From the NCBI GenBank assembly GCA_017882205.1, contig JADGPY010000385.1:1-11521 (forward strand): a stretch of DNA of 11,521 nt. The letters are read 5' to 3'. A program made the translations under genes and the position numbers. This DNA comes from Chitinophagaceae bacterium (GTDB lineage: Bacteria; Bacteroidota; Bacteroidia; Chitinophagales; Chitinophagaceae). Shown here piece after piece: positions 5,456 to 11,521 of this stretch. The first letter of the stretch is position 1; every line of letters starts with the position of its first letter. The notes below the pieces were generated by a model. That model was not told where the DNA came from and searched no databases. It was given only the letters and a program-made list of their open reading frames with translations.

Positions 5456-8158
5456 ATGAAAAGCTTTAAAGAGAAAATAAGAGATAGAATTCAATTTGCG
5501 AAATCATCTGGTAACGCTGGAGATTTTCAAGGCACTGAACTACGCAAAATAGCTTCTAGTAACAGCGACGTTTTTTTTGACCTCCTGGTAAGTGATAAGA
5601 ATGGCCTTTCTGAAAATGAAGTAATTGACAAAACAAAAATATATGGGCGTAATGAAATTGCTCATGAACAAGCCCCTGCATGGTATATACAATTCTTAAC
5701 TGCTTTTTTAAATCCATTTATAGGGGTATTAATAATTATTGCAATTATTTCTTTTGTGATGAATGTAATGATGGCGCAAGAGGGAGAAGAGGATTATAAA
5801 GAAGTAATTATTGTTGGTGTAATGGTTATGTTAAGTTCTTTAATTCGTTTTTGGCAGGAATATTCAAGTAATAAAGCTGCACAAAAGCTGAAAGGAATGG
5901 TGAAAACAACGGCAACTGTGTTAAGGCAACCTATAGGAAAAATAGAGATTAATATTGACCATATTGTTCCAGGTGATATAGTACTTCTAAGCGCAGGCGA
6001 CATGATACCAGCAGATTGCCGGATCATTCAATCAAAAGATTTATTTATTACACAATCAATGCTTACAGGCGAATCCTTGCCTGTTGAAAAACGGGATTAT
6101 CATATCTCAGGGGGAGATAAAAATTCTGTACTGGATTTGGAGAATATTTGCTTTATGGGAACCAATGTGGTGAGTGGCACTGCAACTGCGATAGTTGTCA
6201 CCACTGGAAATGAAACTTACTTTGGTTCTATCGGAAAAGCCATCACTGGGAAAAGGGCCGAAACAAGCTTTGACAAAGGAATTAACAGAGTAAGCTGGCT
6301 ACTAATCCGATACATGCTTGTAATGGTTCCACTTGTGTTCTTAATTAATGGCTTAACTAAAGGAGATTGGTTAGAAGCATTATTGTTTGCTATTTCAGTC
6401 GCTGTTGGCTTAACTCCGGAAATGTTACCAATGATTGTTACAGCGAATCTTGCAAGAGGTGCTTTAAGCATGAGTAAGCGTAAAGTAATCGTTAAGCGTT
6501 TAAATGCAATACAAAATATCGGTGCAATGGATATTTTATGCACTGATAAAACTGGCACACTTACCATGGATAAGATTGTGTTGCAGCTGCATTTGAACGT
6601 TTTTGGAAATGCGGATGATGAAGTTTTGAAATGGTCTTATTTAAATAGTTTTCATCAAACGGGATTGAAAAATTTATTAGATGTCGCAGTTTTAGAGCAT
6701 ACAGATTTACATGATTATCTGAAAGTAGAAGAAGATTTTCAAAAAATAGATGAGATTCCTTTTGATTTCCAGCGAAGACGAATGAGCGTGATATTAGAAG
6801 AAAAAAATGGCAAGCATTTATTAATATGCAAAGGAGCAGTAGAAGAGATGTTGCAGGTATGTTCAAATGCCTTTAATCCTGGCGAAGACAGCCAATTGCA
6901 AATTACTTCGGATAGAATTGTGCCAATGGATGATGCCATGAGGAAAGTTGTCTTAAATACATCTAAAAAATTGAATGAAGATGGTTTAAGAGTATTGCTG
7001 GTTGCAATAAAAGAATATGAAGAACGACCACTCACTTATTCTGTTTCAGATGAAAATAATTTAATCCTTACAGGATTTATTGGTTTTTTAGATCCTGCTA
7101 AACCTTCTGCAAAGCCTGCAATAGAAGGACTGCGTGAATTAGGCGTTGAAATAAAAGTTCTTACTGGTGACAATGAAATTGTAACCCGAAAAATTTGTAA
7201 GGATGTTGGAATACCTGTAAATGTTATATTATTAGGAAATCAGATTGAAGAGATGACGGACGAGGATTTGAAAAACAAATTGGACGAAATAACAATACTT
7301 GCTAAACTTAGTCCGATGCAAAAATCGAGAATAGTAAAGCTGTTGCAGGCAAAGGGGCATACTGTAGGATTTATGGGTGATGGAATAAATGATGCAGCCG
7401 CACTCCGTGATGCTGACGTGGGAATTTCTGTAGATACAGCGGTTGACATAGCCAAAGAAAGCGCGGATATTATTTTATTGGAAAAAGATTTAATAGTAAT
7501 ACGAAAAGGTGTCATCTATGGCAGAAGAACCTTCGGCAATATCATCAAATATATAAAGATGACAGCAAGCAGTAATTTTGGTAATATGTTCAGTATGCTT
7601 GGTGCAAGTGCTTTGTTTACTTTTTTACCAATGCTTCCGCTGCAATTGTTAGTTCAAAATCTATTGTACGACATTTCTCAAATTTCTATTCCATGGGATA
7701 CTATGGATGAGGAGTTTATTGAAAAACCACAACAATGGAGTGCAAGAGGAATTAGCAGGTTCATGATATTTATTGGACCTATCAGTTCAATTTTCGATTA
7801 TACAACCTTTGCTATCTTATTCTTTTTTTTCAAAGCAAATTCCGCGGAACATCAAAGTCTTTTTCAAAGCGGTTGGTTTGTTGAAGGGTTATTATCTCAA
7901 ACCCTTATCGTTCACATGATACGCACCAGGAAAATCCCTTTTATTCAAAGCTGGGCCACCTGGCCAGTTATTGGCTTAACAGCTTTAATAATGATTATTG
8001 GAATATTCATACCTTTTTCTTCTTTTGCAAATGCTTTGAAAATGCAACCGCTGCCTCTCAGCTATTTTCCATGGCTGGTGGCAATACTTTTTAGTTACTG
8101 TTTGCTTACACAATTAATCAAAAACTGGTTCATTAAAAGATTTAATCAATGGGTATAA
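5456..8158 (+). CDS. mgtA: Magnesium-translocating P-type ATPase (MgtA/MgtB family)
   Basis: This is a 900-aa P3B-type ATPase that imports Mg2+ across the inner membrane using ATP. All core motifs are intact: TGES at 204-207 in the actuator domain; the phosphorylated Asp364 in CTDKTGTLT; KGAVEEM in the nucleotide-binding domain; LTGDNE and GDGINDAAALRDADVG (641-656) in the P domain. MgtA-specific stretches are clear: GDMIPADCRIIQSKDLF, GLTPEMLPMIV, MVKTTATVLR, and at the C-terminal membrane part SSNFGNMFSMLGASALF plus QNLLYDISQISIPWD. The membrane layout (four N-terminal helices, then six after the P domain) is normal, so it should be active. It is on the same strand as cydAB with an 87-bp gap. 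I see no leader structure or Mg2+ riboswitch in that gap, and only a one-mismatch -7 box (TAACTTTT at 5429-5436). Codon use is visibly more AT-rich than in cydAB, which suggests a separate history. Confidence 0.95.
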   Translation: MKSFKEKIRDRIQFAKSSGNAGDFQGTELRKIASSNSDVFFDLLVSDKNGLSENEVIDKTKIYGRNEIAHEQAPAWYIQFLTAFLNPFIGVLIIIAIISFVMNVMMAQEGEEDYKEVIIVGVMVMLSSLIRFWQEYSSNKAAQKLKGMVKTTATVLRQPIGKIEINIDHIVPGDIVLLSAGDMIPADCRIIQSKDLFITQSMLTGESLPVEKRDYHISGGDKNSVLDLENICFMGTNVVSGTATAIVVTTGNETYFGSIGKAITGKRAETSFDKGINRVSWLLIRYMLVMVPLVFLINGLTKGDWLEALLFAISVAVGLTPEMLPMIVTANLARGALSMSKRKVIVKRLNAIQNIGAMDILCTDKTGTLTMDKIVLQLHLNVFGNADDEVLKWSYLNSFHQTGLKNLLDVAVLEHTDLHDYLKVEEDFQKIDEIPFDFQRRRMSVILEEKNGKHLLICKGAVEEMLQVCSNAFNPGEDSQLQITSDRIVPMDDAMRKVVLNTSKKLNEDGLRVLLVAIKEYEERPLTYSVSDENNLILTGFIGFLDPAKPSAKPAIEGLRELGVEIKVLTGDNEIVTRKICKDVGIPVNVILLGNQIEEMTDEDLKNKLDEITILAKLSPMQKSRIVKLLQAKGHTVGFMGDGINDAAALRDADVGISVDTAVDIAKESADIILLEKDLIVIRKGVIYGRRTFGNIIKYIKMTASSNFGNMFSMLGASALFTFLPMLPLQLLVQNLLYDISQISIPWDTMDEEFIEKPQQWSARGISRFMIFIGPISSIFDYTTFAILFFFFKANSAEHQSLFQSGWFVEGLLSQTLIVHMIRTRKIPFIQSWATWPVIGLTALIMIIGIFIPFSSFANALKMQPLPLSYFPWLVAILFSYCLLTQLIKNWFIKRFNQWV

Positions 8159-8276
8159 ATAAATCAACTAAGCAATGGAGTATTGTAACTATGTTTAAAT
8201 CTATGCACCAAGTTTGAAACTCTTATCATAGCTTGCAAATTGTAAATGAATTTGTATTGGCAATAAATAATAATAT

Positions 8277-8549
8277 ATGACACGTTTGCAAAAAGATACG
8301 TTATTACTGCTATTAAAAGGTGGTAGCATTTCAGCCGGTAGTAATGGCTTTCGTGTTAGGAATTCACAACACCAGGTGGAATGGAAAATAAAAAGTTCCT
8401 CTTTCTATACGCTGAAATATCTCCTTCGAAAAACTAAAGCTGGATTATTTGTTATTAATAAAAATGAAGTCCGCAAATTACATGGTAGTAATTGGGTTAA
8501 GAGGGAGTATACTAAATTATTAGAGTTCAATAAAGCGATGCCGCTATAA
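8277..8549 (+). CDS. Small basic protein of unknown function
   Basis: The ORF is 90 aa, starting at ATG 8277 after an A/T-rich leader (AATAAATAATAATAT) typical of Bacteroidota starts. I do not recognise the family. It is rich in Lys and Arg, has a leucine run near the N-terminus (DTLLLLLKGG) that is too short and too close to charges to be a signal peptide, and alternates short hydrophobic and basic segments (VEWKIKSSSFYTLKYLLRK, LFVINKNEVRKL). A small nucleic-acid-binding fold is conceivable but not shown. It is 118 bp downstream of mgtA on the same strand, and its stop is 8 bp from the convergent stop of the next gene. Support for it being real: its length, good start context, and snug fit between two certain genes. 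Confidence 0.55.
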   Translation: MTRLQKDTLLLLLKGGSISAGSNGFRVRNSQHQVEWKIKSSSFYTLKYLLRKTKAGLFVINKNEVRKLHGSNWVKREYTKLLEFNKAMPL

Positions 8550-8561
8550 TCGAAAGATTAT
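8546..8561. terminator. GAAA-loop hairpin spanning two convergent stop codons
   Basis: ATAATC (8546-8551) pairs with GATTAT (8556-8561) around a GAAA loop, a stable GNRA tetraloop when transcribed from the plus strand. The TAA stop of the plus-strand gene and the TAA (TTA on plus) of the minus-strand gene lie in opposite arms. It may end transcription from the left, but the stem is short and there is no T run. Confidence 0.3.
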
Positions 8562-9784
8562 TGAGCTGCATTTAATGTATACTCGATTACGATAGCGCGT
8601 ATATCCATATTACTAATCCATATCCCGTTAGAGCTTTCCACTTCACCAGATATATAATAAGTGTATAAACTATTATCAACCACGTTGGAGCTGGAAAAAG
8701 AGTTAACAGGGGTCTGGTATGCAGTTGTAACGCCTGAAGAACCCGTAGAAGCGACAAAACCCAAATTATCAGGAAAAATATTGTTGAGGATTGTTTTCCG
8801 ATATAAAATTGCCCGCAGGTTATCTGAACTTGAATTATCGGTGAAGTAAACCGTCATTTTTACCATAATAGCCCCATCCGGTAGATGAACGGGCGCAATA
8901 ATTCTTTTACCGGAGATATTGTTTTGCATATTCACCCCTCCCGATCCGACGCTTACTACAACTGTGTCCGTACTTTTTTCAGAAGCAAAGTCACTGCCGG
9001 AAAGAGTGTAATGGAACGTTTTGGGAGTGGAATATATATAATTGGCAGCCTTTACATTACCCGATACTTCCAGTTTTTCTAATGGGTTAATTACACCAAA
9101 CCCAAAATTACCATTGGCATTAAGTGCTAAATAGCCGGAACCGCCACCAGCAGCCCTTAGGGTATTGTCTACATCATATTCCAGGAGCAAAGCGGCACTT
9201 GTCCAATCGGTTCCGGCAACATTGCGGAAAGCCCTTATGCCCAATGAAACATTGTTACCCGCGAATAGCCCAATGCTGGCCAAACTTAATTCACTGGTTA
9301 CGGTAGTATTTAAATTACCGGCATTAGTTCTAAATGAATTGCTAGCGGTTGTTCCCGTCAGTTCTGTTCCGTTTGCAGAAAGAGAAAGCCGTGCATTTGG
9401 CAATATGGTACCAATGCCAACATTGCCAACATTATTGAGTACCATTCTTGTAAGATTGCCGTTGTTTCTGAATTGAAAGCCATTTAGCGTGCTTGTATTA
9501 TTATACATGAGAGCACCATTGGCCGAACTGCCGGGCTGCCCAAATAAGATGGCCGTTTCATTTGCGGCCGGGCTCAATAAATTGATATAGGTATGACCAT
9601 TACTTTCTACTGCTAACGGCGAAAAAGCGAATGGAGTGGCACCTGAAGCGCCATTATAAACATGCAGTGTGGTTTGCGGGGTAGTGGTGTTGATACCAAC
9701 GTATTGTGCATACAGGCTGCAAAATGAGAATAGAAAGATAATGGGTAGGAAGGTTTTTGGTGCCAGGGAAGATTTTATTTTCAT
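8558..9784 (-). CDS. Secreted surface protein with GIGTxxP repeats and C-terminal beta domain
   Basis: The product is 408 aa from ATG 9784. The frame extends 18 codons to an ATG at 9838, but the internal start gives a clean signal peptide: MKIKSSLAPK, a hydrophobic core, then SLYAQ with cleavage near residue 26-27. Three motif copies follow at about residues 29-42 (VGINTTTPQTTLHV), 122-135 (VGIGTILPNARLSL) and 227-240 (FGFGVINPLEKLEV). The last is followed by SGNVKAANYIYS, a common lead-in to tail-fibre-like or collagen-like surface domains. Residues about 255-408 form a different beta-rich domain (IIAPVHLPDGAIMVKMTVYF, then DNSSSDNLRAILYRK), common at the ends of Bacteroidota extracellular proteins. 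There is no visible type IX sorting tail; the protein ends EYTLNAAQ. Probable role: surface-exposed or released structural or adhesive protein. It is the same family as the gene at 1-422. Confidence 0.82.
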   Translation of the reverse strand: MKIKSSLAPKTFLPIIFLFSFCSLYAQYVGINTTTPQTTLHVYNGASGATPFAFSPLAVESNGHTYINLLSPAANETAILFGQPGSSANGALMYNNTSTLNGFQFRNNGNLTRMVLNNVGNVGIGTILPNARLSLSANGTELTGTTASNSFRTNAGNLNTTVTSELSLASIGLFAGNNVSLGIRAFRNVAGTDWTSAALLLEYDVDNTLRAAGGGSGYLALNANGNFGFGVINPLEKLEVSGNVKAANYIYSTPKTFHYTLSGSDFASEKSTDTVVVSVGSGGVNMQNNISGKRIIAPVHLPDGAIMVKMTVYFTDNSSSDNLRAILYRKTILNNIFPDNLGFVASTGSSGVTTAYQTPVNSFSSSNVVDNSLYTYYISGEVESSNGIWISNMDIRAIVIEYTLNAAQ

Positions 9785-10033
9785 AATGGTAATTTTTAAA
9801 GAGTTGGCGGAAAGAACATATAAGTTACGAAGTTTCATGTTCTATACTATGAAATTTTAGGTATGCACCAATATCAGGAAAGTTTTTACTAATACTGGCT
9901 TTTTATCTTTAAAATTTAAGGATAGTCTTATATAAAATAGTTACTTTCGGCCTCCCCATCTCCTATAAATCGCCTGTACCATTCCTACATTGCTGTACTT
10001 TCTTCTAATCTGTTTATTAAAAAAGCCTGATTT
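9785..10033. other. Divergent intergenic region with an inverted repeat
   Basis: The 249-bp spacer separates two divergent secreted-protein genes. AAGTTTCAT (9830-9838) and ATGAAATTT (9849-9857) form a 9-bp inverted repeat with one G-T pair and a 10-base loop; it lies 46-73 bases upstream of the minus-strand start and could be an operator or a 5'-leader hairpin. On the plus strand, TACTTTCG near 9942-9949 is one mismatch from TAnnTTTG, without a clear -33 box. No additional gene is apparent. Confidence 0.35.
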
Positions 10034-11521
10034 ATGAAAAAAAATTTAACTCTACTATTGAGTTTTCTGTGCTTCCTGTTTGGATCCTCAGCTTTATTTG
10101 CCCAATCTGTTTCCATTATTACAAACCCTGGAATTACGGGGAACGATGTTACAGGTGGAAGTAATTACCATGCTATGGAATCCATTTATCTTGACTCCGA
10201 GATCGGATCTACCAATTTTACTACTCCAGGGCTAGGTATTGCTCATGTGGATTTTAGTGTAAATACAGTAGGTACGCCAACAACGATCACAAACTTTCGG
10301 ATTTATATGAAAGATGTGCCTATAGGAACAACTACTTTAGCCACTGGAACTTACGATACTCTCACCTATACACTTGTTTATAATGGATCATACACGGCTG
10401 CTGTTACAGGTTTTGTGGGTTTTGACCTGCAAACTCCGTATGTCCGCGCTTCGGGTACAAACCTGCAGGTATTGATTAAGAGAACTGATGGGATTATTTA
10501 TACCGGATATAATTGGAATGCCTCCACCGGGAATACTGTAGGTGGGACATCACTTCTTACTTGCCGAAGATATAATGCCACCACAGCTCCAATATCAACC
10601 GTTTCCTACCTGACCCCATCTAATTTCAGGCCTCAGATGAGATTTGTACATACCTACGTAAATGACGCCACTGTTCAACAGGTATATACTCTTGGAAAAT
10701 TACCTATTCCTTATGGAGCGCCACATGCTGTAGCAGCAAATATTTTAAATAGCGGTACTGCAACCATGACAAACATTAATGTAACTCTTAATGTAACCGG
10801 AGCAAGTACTTTTACAAATAGCCAGGTTATACCAACCCTTGCTTCAGGGGCTAGTGCCACAGTAACTTTTGCTGGATTTACACCTTCAGCAACCGGAAAC
10901 GAAAATATTGTTGTAAGCGTTCCAAATGATGATTTCAACGGTAATAATTCTTCTACAGTAGCTCAGTTGGTTACAAATAATTCTTATTCTTATGCTTATG
11001 GCTTAATAGCCGCCGGTGGGGTTGGATTTAATGGTGCAACCGGAGATTTTGTAGCGAAATTTAATACCAGCGTTCCAACGACTGTTAACCAGGTTAGTGT
11101 GAATTTCTCGGCTGGTGGCCAGCCATTCCAGGTTGGAATATGGGATGCTACAGGAACTGGCGGATCACCGGGAGCCTTATTATACACATCACCCGGGCAG
11201 ACTTCTACAACAGGAGTATACACCCTCGCCATTAGTCCTGCAGTTGCAGTATCAGGCAGCTTTTATGTTGGTGTAAGACAAACCGGAACAAGTAATTTTA
11301 GTTTCTCTTATCAGGTTGAGAACCCGATTAGAAGCAATACATTTTATTATACTGCTCCAAGTGGCGGTACTACCTGGACGGATTTTGCTCCGGCCAATTC
11401 ATTCCGCTTTATGATAGAACCGCGGTTAACACTTGCTAACGATGTTGGTGTTTCAACAATCGATGTACCAGTGGCTGGAGTAAATTCATTCTGTAATACG
11501 CTTATTGCACCAAAAGCTACC
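10034..11521 (+). CDS. Large secreted protein with CARDB-like domains, partial (3' end outside window)
   Basis: The frame is open from ATG 10034 to the right edge, 496 codons without a stop. It begins MKKNLTLLLSFLCFLFGSSA then LFAQ, a clear Sec signal peptide with cleavage near residue 23. Residues about 24-205 form a beta-rich Thr/Gly/Asn-rich module (SNFTTPGLGIAHVDFSV, ITNFRIYMKDVPIG). Residues about 214-318 look like a CARDB adhesion domain: VAANILNSGTATMTNINVTL, then PTLASGASATVTFAGFTP and NENIVVSVPNDDFNGNN. A further beta module follows (FVAKFNTSVPTTVNQVSVNF, FYVGVRQTG, NSFRFMIEPRL), and at about 468 a second CARDB-like repeat starts (ANDVGVSTIDVPVAGVNSFC). This layout is typical of large Bacteroidota extracellular proteins exported by the type IX system, whose sorting domain would be at the unseen C-terminus. 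An enzymatic domain is not seen. The adhesin-like role is inferred. Confidence 0.82.
   Translation, partial: MKKNLTLLLSFLCFLFGSSALFAQSVSIITNPGITGNDVTGGSNYHAMESIYLDSEIGSTNFTTPGLGIAHVDFSVNTVGTPTTITNFRIYMKDVPIGTTTLATGTYDTLTYTLVYNGSYTAAVTGFVGFDLQTPYVRASGTNLQVLIKRTDGIIYTGYNWNASTGNTVGGTSLLTCRRYNATTAPISTVSYLTPSNFRPQMRFVHTYVNDATVQQVYTLGKLPIPYGAPHAVAANILNSGTATMTNINVTLNVTGASTFTNSQVIPTLASGASATVTFAGFTPSATGNENIVVSVPNDDFNGNNSSTVAQLVTNNSYSYAYGLIAAGGVGFNGATGDFVAKFNTSVPTTVNQVSVNFSAGGQPFQVGIWDATGTGGSPGALLYTSPGQTSTTGVYTLAISPAVAVSGSFYVGVRQTGTSNFSFSYQVENPIRSNTFYYTAPSGGTTWTDFAPANSFRFMIEPRLTLANDVGVSTIDVPVAGVNSFCNTLIAPKAT

Noticed and set aside
8236..8254. CAAATT/AATTTG inverted repeat after mgtA as a terminator.
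   Set aside because: The 6-bp stem is AT-rich with a 7-base loop and no T run; in AT-rich spacer DNA this is easily chance.
9785..9838. 18-codon N-terminal extension of the surface protein to ATG 9838.
   Set aside because: It would place charged residues ahead of an otherwise standard signal peptide; the internal ATG at 9784 gives a normal one.

Overview
The window looks like chromosomal DNA from a member of the Bacteroidota, probably a Chitinophagaceae-like organism. This rests on three things. Secreted proteins carry the 'GIGTTSPxTTLH' surface-protein motif on a Sec signal peptide. Most start codons follow A/T-rich leaders rather than clear Shine-Dalgarno sites. One gene has the N-terminal leader found on DUF4157-type proteins associated with extracellular contractile injection systems (eCIS). 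The taxon is inferred; there is no rRNA or tRNA here.

Layout. Positions 1-422 (minus) hold the 5' part of a surface-protein gene that runs off the left edge. On the plus strand, 673-1980 encodes a 435-aa protein with an eCIS-type leader and a C-terminal body of unknown activity. Two bases later comes a predicted lipoprotein gene (about 1983-2680). Its signal peptide and mature part sit in different frames, so it appears frameshifted. I infer that these two genes form an effector/immunity-like or effector/partner pair. They are the most interesting part of the window.

Positions 2940-5368 hold cydA-cydB, overlapping by one base, which encode a high-affinity cytochrome bd quinol oxidase with a short Q-loop. 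Positions 5456-8158 encode a full-length MgtA/MgtB-type Mg2+ P-type ATPase. A small unrecognised basic protein follows (8277-8549). It ends 8 bp from the end of a convergent surface-protein gene (8558-9784, minus) of the same family as the one at the left edge. From 10034 a large secreted protein with a CARDB-like domain reads off the right edge. Its start is divergent from the 8558-9784 gene across a 249-bp spacer.

How the genes fit together. cydAB and mgtA are housekeeping or stress-response genes (microaerobic respiration, Mg2+ uptake). The rest are envelope or secreted products. No eCIS structural genes (sheath, tube, baseplate, ATPase) lie in the window, so the effector candidate is an orphan here. 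I see no CRISPR array, insertion sequence, integrase or RNA gene.
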